Part shown: piece after piece, positions 1-8,330 of the stretch
How positions within the stretch are numbered: position 1 is the first letter of the stretch
Layout of the letters: every line of letters begins with the position of its first letter
Origin: Tepidimonas thermarum
GTDB lineage: Bacteria > Pseudomonadota > Gammaproteobacteria > Burkholderiales > Burkholderiaceae_C
NCBI RefSeq assembly: GCF_007556705.1
Contig: NZ_VJOL01000005.1
Coordinates: 1 to 64,000, forward strand
DNA: 64,000 nucleotides
Direction: 5' to 3'
Program-made: the position numbers and the translations under genes
Notes under the pieces: generated by a model
Databases searched by the model: none
The model's input: the letters and a program-made list of their open reading frames with translations, nothing else
What the model was told of the DNA's origin: nothing

Positions 1-764
1 GCAAAGACGACGACAGCGGCACGCCGCCTGGGCGCAACCCCGAGGTGGACTTCAAAGGGCAGGCGCGCTGCAACGACACCCACGTCAGCACCACCGACGC
101 CGATGCCCGGCTTTACAAGAAAGCCCCAGGGGACAAGTCCCGTCTGTGCCACATGGGCCACATCCTCATGGAAAACCGCAACGGCCTGATCGTGGATGTC
201 GAGATCACCCACGCCAGCGGCACCGCCGAGCGCGAGGCGGCGCTGGTGATGCTGGGACGCCGGAGCAACACAAACAAGCGGATCACCGTCGCAGCCGACA
301 AGGGCTACGACACCAAGGACTTCATCGCGGGTTGCCGCAAGATCAAGGTCACGCCGCACGTGGCGGCCAAGGACAAGCACTCTGCCATCGATGGCCGCAC
401 CAAACGGCACGAGGGCTACAAGACCAGTCTGAAGGTGCGCAAGCGCATCGAAGAGGCCTTTGGCTGGATCAAGACGGTGGGCGGTTTGGCCAAGACCAAG
501 CTCATTGGCCACGCCAAGCTCGCGGGCCAGGCGCTGCTGTGCTTTGCCACCTACAACTTGGGTAGCGCATGGGCTCCATGGGCGGCTGGTGGGATGCGCA
601 TCATGCGTGAGTGCTGGGGTACGTGCGCCCAAAATGGGCAAAACGGCCTGCAAACCGGCCGAAATGCACGTCGCAATCGCTGCGCAGCCACGTCTGGGCG
701 GCTCGTTTCTTCGAAAGCAGCGTCACTGGTGCGTTCGAAGGGTATTTTTTCAACGGCCTGTTAG
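1..764 (+). CDS. IS5-family transposase, 5' end outside window
   Basis: DDE transposase of the IS5 family. The reading frame is open from base 3, so the true start and the first catalytic Asp (normally in a DGT motif a little upstream) lie left of the window. Visible family marks are a KDDDSG...PGRNPEVDFKG linker, the second catalytic Asp in AADKGYDT (bases ~295-315) and the Glu region RKRIEEAFGWIKTVGG (bases ~440-485). The C-terminal tail is basic and ends in FSTAC-stop. The bases around the stop (TTTTTTCAACGGCCTGTTAG) look like a terminal inverted repeat, and IstB homology resumes immediately afterwards, so the right end of the element is probably at about 764. Whether it is intact cannot be judged without the left end. 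Confidence 0.85.
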   Translation, partial: KDDDSGTPPGRNPEVDFKGQARCNDTHVSTTDADARLYKKAPGDKSRLCHMGHILMENRNGLIVDVEITHASGTAEREAALVMLGRRSNTNKRITVAADKGYDTKDFIAGCRKIKVTPHVAAKDKHSAIDGRTKRHEGYKTSLKVRKRIEEAFGWIKTVGGLAKTKLIGHAKLAGQALLCFATYNLGSAWAPWAAGGMRIMRECWGTCAQNGQNGLQTGRNARRNRCAATSGRLVSSKAASLVRSKGIFSTAC

Positions 765-869
765 GCGTTGTGGCGCAGGCGATCTAGGGTGGCGCTGGCC
801 AGTAGGCGGTTGTTGGGGAAGGCCTGATCCCACTCTGGGAAGTCCAGGTTGCTCGTGACGATGGTTGAG
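765..869 (-). pseudogene. IstB (IS21-type helper ATPase) C-terminal remnant
   Basis: The minus strand reads TIVTSNLDFPEWDQAF, then NNRLLASATLDRLRHNA. This is the conserved C-terminal stretch of IstB, the AAA+ ATPase that assists IS21-family transposition. Only about 34 codons remain. The fragment is cut on the left by the IS5 end and on the right by the Rpn-type remnant near 865-870. There is no start, Walker A or stop, so it is dead. Confidence 0.8.
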
Positions 870-1223
870 GCCTCAGCGCCGCTGCGCCGGCACCTGACGC
901 TGTGGCTCAAGCAGTGGTTGCGCCGCACGCGGCGCAGGGGTAGGATAGGCGAGGAATTGGATCAATACGCGGACTGGCTGGAGCCGACGATGAAGCTGCA
1001 CGAAAAGCTTGACCTGTGGTACGAGCAGGCCTTGAGTGAGGGTATGGAGTAGGGCCAACACCAAGGCCTGGCCAAGGCAGTGGCCCTGCAGGCGCGGCTG
1101 CGATTTGGTGAGCTGCCGGCCTGGGCGCACGAGCGGCTGGCCAACGCCAGCGACGCTGAGCTCGAGGCCTGGCTGGGGGCGATGCTCAGCGCTGGCTCGC
1201 TCGAAGAGCTCTTGAATCGTTAG
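868..1223 (+). pseudogene. Rpn-family (DUF4351) putative nuclease, truncated and with a nonsense codon
   Basis: The C-terminal part of an Rpn/YhgA-like 'recombination-promoting nuclease / putative transposase'. The frame reads a helical region (LDQYADWLEPTMKLHEKLDLWYEQALSEGME), hits TAG at 1050-1052, then continues in the same frame (GQHQGLAKA...LRFGELPAWAHERLANASDAELEAWL...SLEELLNR) to TAG at 1221-1223. The downstream part is the typical DUF4351 tail, and family members usually have EGxEQGxxxG here, so the TAG is most simply a CAG-to-TAG change. The N-terminal PD-(D/E)XK nuclease domain is missing, replaced by the IstB fragment. A good terminator follows at 1274-1300. Confidence 0.7.
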
Positions 1224-1233
1224 TCCCAACAAC

Positions 1234-1263
1234 TTCCTTCCTTCCTTCCTTCCTTCCTTCCTT
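1234..1263. repeat. (TTCC)7 tetranucleotide repeat
   Basis: Seven perfect TTCC units plus TT, starting 10 bases after the stop of the Rpn-type remnant. On the minus strand it would read KEGRKEGRK. It is not inside a functional reading frame, so phase variation of a protein is unlikely. Confidence 0.95.
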
Positions 1264-1273
1264 GCTTGTGCGT

Positions 1274-1300
1274 GCCACCGCTGCGCCGGTGGCTTTTTTT
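1274..1300 (+). terminator. Rho-independent terminator after the Rpn remnant
   Basis: GCCACCG (1274-1280), a 6-base loop, CGGTGGC (1287-1293), then seven T. This is a textbook intrinsic terminator on the plus strand and the only one in the window with a full T tract. It probably belonged to the now broken Rpn-type gene. Confidence 0.85.
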
Positions 1301-1344
1301 GTTGGGTTGCCAAGAAGAAAGAGGTGTGCTGGTGAAAAAATCCT

Positions 1345-1850
1345 ATTGATCCGGCACGATGAAGTTTTCGTGCCGCGTACGTGACGATGGGGTCCTGGAA
1401 ATAGCTGGGGACGCGATCGGGATTGGCGGCGATGCATGGCACGTGCTCGTTGGCTGCGGCACGCAACCTGGCCTTGGTTCGCACGGGTACCTTCGAGCCG
1501 ATCGCCTGCTTGAGGTCGGCATTGAGCCGCTCGTCGGGGTTGAGTTCGGGGCTGTCGCTGGGCAGGTAGAAGACCTCGATGTCGGCCTTGTGGTGGGCCA
1601 GCCAGGCCTTGACGGGCCGGCCGTGGTGTACGCCCAGGTTGTCCAAGATCAGGAACACCTTCTTGCGCCGGCGCTGACCGTCGCGCACCAGGGCCTGCAA
1701 GAACTCAAGGAGCCTGTCGTGGTTGAACGCGCCGTCGATGATCATCCAGCTGACACGGCCCCGATTCGTGACAGTGCAGATCATGGAGAGCTTCTCTCGC
1801 GTGCCACCGACAGCCATCGTCACCGGCGTCTTGCCGCGCGGCAGACCTCC
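1345..1850 (-). pseudogene. IS630-family transposase remnant
   Basis: C-terminal DDE half of an IS630-type transposase. Reading on the minus strand it starts at PRGKTPVTMAVGGTREKL, passes the second catalytic Asp (FLILDNLGVHH), and continues to the Glu region (YLPSDSPELNPDERLNADLKQ) and RVPSYFQDPIVTYAA near 1360. The N-terminal helix-turn-helix and first Asp are absent. At its 5' side it is joined to an IS3 OrfA fragment in another frame near 1845-1850. The usual end of such proteins comes shortly after YAA, but here the frame runs on without a nearby stop, another sign of decay. Confidence 0.8.
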
Positions 1851-1933
1851 TCGATCAGTATTCCGCCTTCGGCCTGCAGCAGCAAGCCAATGGCCTGTTC
1901 CTCGGTGAATCTGGTCTTCCTCATGTCCGTCAT
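1843..1933 (-). pseudogene. IS3-family OrfA N-terminal remnant
   Basis: From the ATG at 1933 the minus strand reads MTDMRKTRFTEEQAIGLLLQ, then AEGGILIEEVCR. This is the typical start of an IS3-family OrfA helix-turn-helix protein (usual form MKKTRFTEEQIIG.LKQAE.G.P..ELCR). Homology stops after about 29 codons, where the IS630 fragment begins. The 182 bases between here and trkA carry no gene that I recognise. Confidence 0.75.
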
Positions 1934-2115
1934 TCTCCTGGTGGTTGACGGACTTCTCGAACTTCAGGCTGGTATGGCTGGCGGGCGGCAGGTCACCGCA
2001 GCCTTTCCAAGGGCCCATGCCGGTCCTCCAGGGCAGAGCCCATTGGAGGCGATGAGCCCCCGCTGCGCGTGTCCCCATGGTCGTCGGTGTGCGCCGACGT
2101 ATCATGCTGCCCAGT

Positions 2116-3507
2116 ATGAACATCATCATCTTTGGCGCCGGCCGGGTGGGCGAGAGCGTGGCCGAGAGCTTGGTGTCCGAGCAAAACGACATCACGGTGA
2201 TCGACCAGGACCCGGCGCGGGTGCGCGTGCTGGAGGAGCGCCTGGACCTGCGTGGCGTGGTGGGCAATGGCATACAGCCCTCGGTGCTGGCCGAAGCCGG
2301 CGCCAAGGACGCTGACATGCTGATTGCCTGCGCCGCATTGGACGAATCCAATCTGGTCGTGTGCAAGCTGGCACACGATGTGTTTCAGGTGCCCACGACG
2401 ATCGCGCGGCTGCGCTCGCCGGAGTTCGAAGAGGGCAGTGCGCTGCTGGGCAAAAGCGGCTTTGCGGTGGACCATGTGATCTGCCCGGAAGAGTCGGTGA
2501 TGCGCTACATCCACCAGCTCATCGACTATCCCGAGGCGCTGCAGGTGCTGGCGTTTGCCGAGGGGCGGGTGTGCCTGATCGCGGTGCGGGCGACGGCCGG
2601 CAGCGCCCTGGTGGGACACACGATAGGCGAGTTTCGGCAGCTGCTGCCCAAGGTGGAGATGCGGGTGGTGGCGCTGTACCGGCAGGATGCCGAGCTCGAT
2701 CCCGCGGCCGGCACGCGCATCCTGCCCGGGGACGAGGTGTTCATTTTGGCGGGCAACGACCAGATCCGGCAGGTATTGGCCGCGCTGCATGCGCGCGACA
2801 AGCCGGTGCAGCGGGTGATGATCGCCGGTGGCGGCAAGGTGGGGCTGCGGCTGGCGCGCTCGCTGGTGGGCCAGTGCCAGGTCAAGGTGCTGGAAGCCAG
2901 CGCCAAGCGCTGCGAATATTTGGCCAGCCAACTGCCGTCCAGCACCCTGGTGCTGCACGGCGACTGCACCGACGAGGAGCTGCTGTCCGACGAAAACGTC
3001 GCCGACATGGACCTGTTTTTGGCCCTGACGAGCGACGACGAGGACAACATCATGGCGGCGATGCTGGCCAAGCGGCTAGGGGCGCGGCGCGTGCTGGCGC
3101 TCATCAACCGCCGCGCGTATGCCGAGATGTTGCAGGGCAGCACGATCGACATTGCCGTGTCGCCCGCGCAGACCGTCATTGGCGAGCTGCTGGCCCACGT
3201 GCGGCGTGGTGACGTGGTGGCGGTGCACAGCCTGCGTCGCGGCGCGGCCGAGGCGCTGGAGGGTGTGGCGCGCGGCGACGCCAAGACCTCGCGCCTGGTG
3301 GGGCGGCGGGTGGAGGAGGTCAAGCTGCCGCAGGGGGCGCGCTTTGGCGCCATCGTGCGCGGGCAAGGGCGTGACGCCGAGGTGCTGATGCCCCACCACG
3401 ACACACTGATCCAGGCCGACGATCACGTGGTGATCTTCATCCCCAACAAGCGTCTGGTGCGCGAGGTGGAAAAGCTGTTCCAGGTCGGGGCGACGTTTTT
3501 CGGCTGA
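2116..3507 (+). CDS. trkA: Trk system potassium uptake protein TrkA
   Basis: Cytoplasmic NAD(H)-binding regulatory subunit of the Trk potassium uptake system, which gates the TrkH channel. It has 463 aa, close to the E. coli length. Two RCK_N Rossmann halves are visible, each with a glycine signature: IIIFGAGRVG at residues ~3-12 and VMIAGGGKVG at ~234-243. Each is followed by a TrkA_C domain. The start at 2116 (MNIIIFGAG) fits the family. Upstream in-frame codons back to 2077 would add a non-homologous basic leader. trkH follows after 54 bases, so the two probably form an operon. IS debris lies directly upstream, so its promoter may be new. A hairpin (CGTCGG/CCGACG, 2082-2099) and a TATCAT sit just before the start. 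Confidence 0.95.
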   Translation: MNIIIFGAGRVGESVAESLVSEQNDITVIDQDPARVRVLEERLDLRGVVGNGIQPSVLAEAGAKDADMLIACAALDESNLVVCKLAHDVFQVPTTIARLRSPEFEEGSALLGKSGFAVDHVICPEESVMRYIHQLIDYPEALQVLAFAEGRVCLIAVRATAGSALVGHTIGEFRQLLPKVEMRVVALYRQDAELDPAAGTRILPGDEVFILAGNDQIRQVLAALHARDKPVQRVMIAGGGKVGLRLARSLVGQCQVKVLEASAKRCEYLASQLPSSTLVLHGDCTDEELLSDENVADMDLFLALTSDDEDNIMAAMLAKRLGARRVLALINRRAYAEMLQGSTIDIAVSPAQTVIGELLAHVRRGDVVAVHSLRRGAAEALEGVARGDAKTSRLVGRRVEEVKLPQGARFGAIVRGQGRDAEVLMPHHDTLIQADDHVVIFIPNKRLVREVEKLFQVGATFFG

Positions 3508-3561
3508 CGGCCGGCACACGCGCGCGATCGATGGCCGCCCCGCATTGAAGGCAAAAGTGTC

Positions 3562-5022
3562 ATGCCGTATTTCGGTCCCGTTCTGTATGTTTTTTCGCAC
3601 GTGCTGATGGCATTTGCGCTGGCGTTTGCCGTGCCGATGGGATGGGCCTGGTTCCACGACGATGTGACGCACGAGCTGCAGTGGGCCATCTGCGCTGCCT
3701 TGACGCTGGCCAGCGGTGTGGTGCTGTGGCTGCTCACGCGGCGCCAGCGGGGCGAGCTGGCCACGCGCGATGGTTTTTTGCTGGTCAATCTGGTGTGGCT
3801 GGTGCTGCCCGCTTACGCGGCCGTGCCGCTGTATTGGATGGTGCCGGGCATCACGTGGCACCACGCGTATTTCGAGGCGATGAGCGCGCTGACCGCCACC
3901 GGTGCCACGGCCCTGTCGGGTCTGGACGCGCTGCCGGTATCGGTCAATGTCTGGCGCTGCTTCTTGCAATATGTGGGCGGCCTGGGGGTGATGCTGTTGG
4001 TGGTGGCGGTGCTGCCCATGCTGGGCTTGGGCGGCATGCAGCTCTACAAGGCCGAAACCCCCGGCCCGATGAAGGACCAAAAGCTCACGCCCCGCATCGC
4101 CGAGACCGCGCGCGGGCTGTGGACGGTGTATTTTGGGTTTTCGGTGGCGTGTTTGCTGGCGTACCGCTGGGCCGGCATGGGGTGGGCCGATGCGTTCATG
4201 CACATGTGCTCGACCATGGGGCTGGCGGGTTTTTCGTCGCACGACGCGAGTTTGGGCTACTTCCAGTCGCCGGCGGTGGAGTGGGTGGCGGTGGTGTTCA
4301 TGGCCCTGGCGGGCATCAGCTTTTTGCGCTACTTCATGGTGGTGCGCGGGCTGACCCTGCGCCCGCTGTGGTCGGATCGCGAGATCCGCACCTACGCGGC
4401 GGTGCTGCTGGCGGCCGTGGCGTGGGTGGCGGGGATGTTGGCGGTGGAGGGGGTCTACGCCGACTTTCCGACCGCGCTGCGGCACGCGGCCTTTCATGTG
4501 CTGTCGCTGGCCACCACCACGGGCTACGCCACCACCGATTATTTGCAGTGGCCGCCGTTCATCCCGGTGTTTTTGCTGTTTTTGGGGATGTTCGTCTCCT
4601 GCGCCGGCTCCACGGGGGGCGGCATCAAGATGGTGCGCATGGTGCTGCTGATCAAGCAGGCCCGGCGCGAGCTGGTGCGCATTCTGCACCCCCACGTCGT
4701 CAACCCGGTGACGCTGGGCGGCCAGGCGGTGCCGCCGGCGGTGATGAACGGGGTGTTGGGCTTTATGCTGATCTACGGCGCGGCCACCGTCGGGCTGGCG
4801 TTTTTGCTGCTGTTGTCGGGGCTGGATGTGGTGACGGCGTTTTCGGCGGTGGTGGCCACGGTCAACAACATTGGCCCCGGTCTGGGCGAGGTGGGGCCGG
4901 CGGGCAACTACGGGGGGTTGACGCCCTTCCAACTCGGGGTGCTGAGCTTTGCCATGCTGCTGGGCCGGCTGGAGCTGCTGAGCGTGTTGGTGCTGTTTAC
5001 GCGCGCGTTTTGGCGTCGCTAA
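3562..5022 (+). CDS. trkH: Trk-type potassium channel/transporter TrkH
   Basis: Inner-membrane pore subunit of the Trk potassium uptake system. It has 486 aa with many hydrophobic segments, as expected for four M1-P-M2 repeats. The four selectivity-loop regions can be picked out: SALTATGATALSG (~107-119), STMGLAGFSSHDASLGYF (~216-233), LATTTGYATTDY (~315-326) and TVNNIGPGLGEVG (~432-444). The Gly at each filter position is kept. The SCAGSTGGGIKMVR segment between repeats 3 and 4 is the flexible gating loop typical of TrkH. It lies downstream of trkA in the usual order. Confidence 0.95.
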   Translation: MPYFGPVLYVFSHVLMAFALAFAVPMGWAWFHDDVTHELQWAICAALTLASGVVLWLLTRRQRGELATRDGFLLVNLVWLVLPAYAAVPLYWMVPGITWHHAYFEAMSALTATGATALSGLDALPVSVNVWRCFLQYVGGLGVMLLVVAVLPMLGLGGMQLYKAETPGPMKDQKLTPRIAETARGLWTVYFGFSVACLLAYRWAGMGWADAFMHMCSTMGLAGFSSHDASLGYFQSPAVEWVAVVFMALAGISFLRYFMVVRGLTLRPLWSDREIRTYAAVLLAAVAWVAGMLAVEGVYADFPTALRHAAFHVLSLATTTGYATTDYLQWPPFIPVFLLFLGMFVSCAGSTGGGIKMVRMVLLIKQARRELVRILHPHVVNPVTLGGQAVPPAVMNGVLGFMLIYGAATVGLAFLLLLSGLDVVTAFSAVVATVNNIGPGLGEVGPAGNYGGLTPFQLGVLSFAMLLGRLELLSVLVLFTRAFWRR

Positions 5023-5033
5023 GGCCCACCCGC

Positions 5034-5068
5034 TGCCGCCGCAGGGGCGGGCGCGGCCTGCGGCGGCA
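5034..5068. terminator. Hairpin between convergent trkH and ahpD-like gene
   Basis: A perfect 12-bp inverted repeat, TGCCGCCGCAGG (5034-5045) and CCTGCGGCGGCA (5057-5068), lies between two converging genes. There is no T tract on either strand, so it is a candidate bidirectional terminator or RNA 3'-end stabiliser, not a classical intrinsic terminator. Confidence 0.55.
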
Positions 5069-5089
5069 AGGGGCGTGGTTGGGGACGGG

Positions 5090-5464
5090 TCAGGCCGTGG
5101 CCGCCGTGGCGCAGACCTGCTCGGCGGTCATGGCATCCCAGCATTTGAGGGCTTCGGCCGCGTACATCAGGGCCGGGCCGCCGCCCATGTAGGTGCAAAT
5201 CGTCAGCAGCTCCTCCAGCTCTTGGCGCGTGCCGCCCAGCTTGATGAGCGCGCGCACGTGGTAGCCGATGCAGCCCGAGCAGCGCTGCGTGATGCCGATG
5301 GCCAGCGCGATCAGTTCCTTGTGCTTGGCGCTGATGGCGCCGTCGGCCATCGAGGCTTGCGCCAGTTGGGAAAAGCCGCGCATGGCCTCGGGCTGGGCTT
5401 TGCGCAGTTGGTTGAGCTGGGCGCTGATGTCGCAAATCAGGTCGTTGTGGTCGACGATGGGCAT
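5090..5464 (-). CDS. Carboxymuconolactone decarboxylase / AhpD-like protein
   Basis: Small all-helical AhpD-fold protein of 124 aa. It carries the CxxC...H motif (CSGCIGYH, Cys62, Cys65, His69) typical of the CMD/AhpD family, whose members act as disulfide-based peroxidase partners or decarboxylases. The second helical half (TICTYMGGGPALMYAAEA) is also family-like. I chose ATG at 5464 because CAGGAG lies just upstream; an earlier in-frame start at 5509 would add 15 residues and swallow the palindrome at 5501-5518. It appears monocistronic and convergent with trkH. Substrate unknown; a peroxide-defence role is inference. Confidence 0.85.
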   Translation of the reverse strand: MPIVDHNDLICDISAQLNQLRKAQPEAMRGFSQLAQASMADGAISAKHKELIALAIGITQRCSGCIGYHVRALIKLGGTRQELEELLTICTYMGGGPALMYAAEALKCWDAMTAEQVCATAATA

Positions 5465-5500
5465 GGCGGGCTCCTGCAAGCAGATGACGAAAGGCATTAG

Positions 5501-5518
5501 GATACCCACATGGGTATC
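5501..5518. promoter_or_regulatory. Palindrome upstream of the ahpD-like gene
   Basis: GATACCC-ACAT-GGGTATC, two perfect 7-base half-sites 4 bases apart. It sits 37 bases before the ahpD-like start and just after the stop of the AraC-type gene. Position and symmetry suggest an operator for a dimeric repressor. No regulator can be assigned. Confidence 0.5.
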
Positions 5519-5536
5519 ATCCGGCGTTGACCGGGA

Positions 5537-6634
5537 TCAAGACCGGTGATCGTCGGTGGGGCCCGGTTCGGCACCGCGGTGCCGGGTGCGCCAGACGGCC
5601 GGGCTCATGCCGGTCCAGGCGCGAAACGCGCGCAAAAAGCTTTTGTCGTGGCCAAAGCCAGCGGCGGCGGCGACGCGTTTGATGGGCCAGTTGGTGCGCA
5701 GCAGGTGCTGCTCGGCCAGCTCGCGGCGCACGCGGTCGCGCAGCGCGTGCACGCTGGTGCCGGCCGTCGCCAGCTGGCGCTGCAGCGTGCGTGGCGAGAC
5801 GTGCAGCAGCGCGGCCAGTTGGCGGGTGTCGGCGTGGGGGTGGGCGCGCAGCGTCTGGCGGGCGCGCTCGAGCAACAAGCGGTCGTGGTAGGGGCGCACC
5901 ATCAGCCGGATGGCCTGCGGCAGCATGGCGCGCAGCGCCGCCTCGTCGCGCCGCAGCGGCTCGTCCAGCACGTCGGCGGCCAGCCGTGCCTGCGTGTGCG
6001 TGGCGCCAAAGCGCAGGCGCGCACCGGCAAACAGCAGCCCATACACGTCGGCGTGCGGCGGGGCGGGCCAGGCCAGATCCAGCTCCAGCAGCGGCAGCCG
6101 GGCATCGATCCACCAAGCCGCCAGCCCCAGCGCGTTGCGCAGCAGCGACACGTGGGCAAATTCGCGCAGTGTGGCGCGTTCGGCAACGTCGGCCAGCGCC
6201 GCGCCCGGGGCCAGCCGCTCGTGCAGCGTCAGGTGCGCGACGCCGCCGGTACGCTGCAGCGACAGCGTGATGTCGTCGGTGAGCAACGCGTGGTGGCGGC
6301 ACCAGCGCTTGAGCGCGACGTCCAGCGTTGGCGCGCTCAGCGACGCGCGTGCCAGCATGCCGTAGCTGCCCCAGGGCAGGCGGCGGCTGAACCAACCCAG
6401 GGCTTCGTCGTCGAGCTCGCGCATGGCGCGCAGGGCCAGGCGCTCGAAAGGCAGGCTGGTCAGCCGGGCATCGGGGTCGGCCAGGTCGGCCGCGTTCAAG
6501 CCAAGCTCGCGCAGCGCCTCGGTGGGGTCGGCGCCGCGCAGGCGGTAAGCCAGCGCGATGGCGCGCACGAACGCCATCGGGGTGGCGGCCACGGGCGGAC
6601 GGCGCGCGGCGCGGCGTTGCGCGGTTGGTGACAT
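5537..6634 (-). CDS. AraC-family transcriptional regulator (arabinose-binding-domain type)
   Basis: DNA-binding regulator of 365 aa. The N-terminal ~200 residues resemble the 'Arabinose_bd' ligand domain found in many AraC regulators of acyl-CoA metabolism ([16 protein letters not shown]... [17 protein letters not shown]). The C-terminal ~100 residues hold two helix-turn-helix motifs ([20 protein letters not shown] and [33 protein letters not shown]). I start it at ATG 6634, 78 bases from the divergent mcc operon, so it probably controls that operon. This is inferred from position and family habit; the ligand is unknown. Confidence 0.85.
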   Translation of the reverse strand: MSPTAQRRAARRPPVAATPMAFVRAIALAYRLRGADPTEALRELGLNAADLADPDARLTSLPFERLALRAMRELDDEALGWFSRRLPWGSYGMLARASLSAPTLDVALKRWCRHHALLTDDITLSLQRTGGVAHLTLHERLAPGAALADVAERATLREFAHVSLLRNALGLAAWWIDARLPLLELDLAWPAPPHADVYGLLFAGARLRFGATHTQARLAADVLDEPLRRDEAALRAMLPQAIRLMVRPYHDRLLLERARQTLRAHPHADTRQLAALLHVSPRTLQRQLATAGTSVHALRDRVRRELAEQHLLRTNWPIKRVAAAAGFGHDKSFLRAFRAWTGMSPAVWRTRHRGAEPGPTDDHRS

Positions 6635-6712
6635 GGTTGGCGCATTATGCAACCTGGGGTTGGGGCTTTCGCCCTGGCGTCCACGCGGGCGCGCGGTCAC
6701 AATCGGCGCACC
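6635..6712. promoter_or_regulatory. Divergent promoter region, araC-type gene / mcc operon
   Basis: A 78-base gap between two divergent starts that must hold both promoters and any operator. I see no sigma-70 match good enough to place. Confidence 0.4.
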
Positions 6713-8320
6713 ATGAGCGTGTTGACCACCCAACTCAATCCCCGTTCGGCCGATTTCCAGGCCAATGCCGCTGCCATGCGAGCGTTGGTGGAGGACCTGC
6801 ACGCCCGCATCGCCCAGGTGGCGCAGGGCGGCGGCGAGGCGGCCCGTGCCAAACACACCGCGCGCGGCAAGCTGCTGCCACGCGAGCGCGTCGAGATGCT
6901 GCTCGACCCCGGCACGCCCTTCCTGGAGATCGCGCCGCTGGCGGCGCTGGACATGTACGGCAACGAGGCGCCGTGCGCGGGCTTGATCGCCGGCGTCGGG
7001 CGCGTCGCGGGCGTGGAGTGCGTCATCGTCTGCAACGACGCCACCGTCAAGGGCGGCACCTACTACCCCATGACGGTGAAAAAGCACCTGCGCGCACAGG
7101 AGATCGCGCAGCAAAACGGCCTGCCGTGCATCTACCTGGTGGACTCGGGGGGCGCCAACCTGCCCAACCAGGACGAGGTGTTTCCGGACCGCGACCACTT
7201 TGGCCGCATTTTCTACAACCAGGCCAACATGAGCGCGCAGGGCATCGCGCAGATCGCGGTGGTCATGGGATCGTGCACCGCCGGCGGCGCCTACGTGCCG
7301 GCGATGAGCGACGAGGCCATCATCGTCAGGAACCAGGGCACCATCTTTCTAGGTGGGCCGCCACTGGTGAAGGCGGCCACTGGCGAGGTGGTCAGCGCCG
7401 AAGACCTGGGCGGCGGCGACGTGCACACGCGCCTGTCGGGCGTGGCCGATCATCTGGCCGAAAACGACCTGCACGCGCTGAGCCTGGCGCGCGAGGCGGT
7501 GGCGCGGCTCAACCGCCGCAAAGACTGGCCGGTGGAGCGCCGTGCGCCGCGCGCGCCGCTGTACCCGGCCGAGGAGCTCTACGGCATCATCCCGACCGAT
7601 ACGCGCAAGCCCTTCGACGTGCGCGAGGTGATCGCCCGCATCGTCGACGGCTCGGCGTTCCACGAATTCAAGGCCCGCTATGGCACCACGCTGGTGTGCG
7701 GCTTTGCCCACATCGAGGGCATGCCGGTGGGCATCGTCGCCAACAACGGCATTTTGTTTGCCGAAAGCGCCGACAAGGGCGCGCACTTCATCGAGCTGTG
7801 CTGCCAGCGCAAGGTGCCGCTGGTGTTTTTGCAAAACATCACCGGCTTCATGGTCGGGCGCAAGTACGAAAACGGTGGCATCGCCCGCGCCGGTGCCAAG
7901 ATGGTGACCGCGGTGGCCTGCGCCCAGGTGCCCAAGTTCACCGTCATCATTGGCGGCTCGTTTGGCGCCGGCAACTATGGCATGTGTGGCCGGGCGTATT
8001 CGCCGCGCTTTTTGTGGATGTGGCCCAACGCGCGCATCAGCGTCATGGGGGGCGAGCAGGCCGCCAGCGTGCTGGCCACGGTCAAGCGCGATGGCATCGA
8101 GGCCAAAGGCGGCACCTGGAGCGCCGAGGAGGAGGAGGCCTTCAAGGCCCCCATCCGCGCCCAGTACGAGCGCCAGGGCCACCCCTACTACGCCACCGCG
8201 CGGCTGTGGGACGACGGGGTGATCGACCCGGCCGACACGCGGCGCGTGCTGGCGCTGGGGCTGTCGGCGGCGATGAATGCGCCGATTGCCGACACGCGCT
8301 TTGGCGTGTTCCGCATGTGA
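6713..8320 (+). CDS. mccB: Methylcrotonoyl-CoA carboxylase, carboxyltransferase (beta) subunit
   Basis: Transfers CO2 from biotin to 3-methylcrotonyl-CoA to give 3-methylglutaconyl-CoA in leucine degradation. It has 535 aa, the normal length. Both crotonase-fold halves are present: [23 protein letters not shown] and [27 protein letters not shown] in the N half, and [32 protein letters not shown] and [20 protein letters not shown] in the C half. The [16 protein letters not shown] motif separates MCC from propionyl-CoA carboxylase. Start ATG 6713. The usual isovaleryl-CoA dehydrogenase gene is not next to it. First gene of the mcc operon. Confidence 0.95.
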   Translation: MSVLTTQLNPRSADFQANAAAMRALVEDLHARIAQVAQGGGEAARAKHTARGKLLPRERVEMLLDPGTPFLEIAPLAALDMYGNEAPCAGLIAGVGRVAGVECVIVCNDATVKGGTYYPMTVKKHLRAQEIAQQNGLPCIYLVDSGGANLPNQDEVFPDRDHFGRIFYNQANMSAQGIAQIAVVMGSCTAGGAYVPAMSDEAIIVRNQGTIFLGGPPLVKAATGEVVSAEDLGGGDVHTRLSGVADHLAENDLHALSLAREAVARLNRRKDWPVERRAPRAPLYPAEELYGIIPTDTRKPFDVREVIARIVDGSAFHEFKARYGTTLVCGFAHIEGMPVGIVANNGILFAESADKGAHFIELCCQRKVPLVFLQNITGFMVGRKYENGGIARAGAKMVTAVACAQVPKFTVIIGGSFGAGNYGMCGRAYSPRFLWMWPNARISVMGGEQAASVLATVKRDGIEAKGGTWSAEEEEAFKAPIRAQYERQGHPYYATARLWDDGVIDPADTRRVLALGLSAAMNAPIADTRFGVFRM

Positions 8321-8330
8321 GGGGGCGACC

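Noticed and set aside
1234-1263. (TTCC)7 as a phase-variation switch of the Rpn-type gene
   Set aside because: It lies after the stop codon and before the terminator, outside the reading frame and away from any promoter.
2077-2115. Earlier start for TrkA at 2077
   Set aside because: The added residues are basic and unlike any TrkA N-terminus; MNIIIFGAG at 2116 is the family start.
873-2366. A single minus-strand open frame running through the IS630, IS3 and Rpn remnants
   Set aside because: Only the middle part matches a transposase. The rest is read-through in wrong frames over other fragments and into trkA, so it is not one gene.
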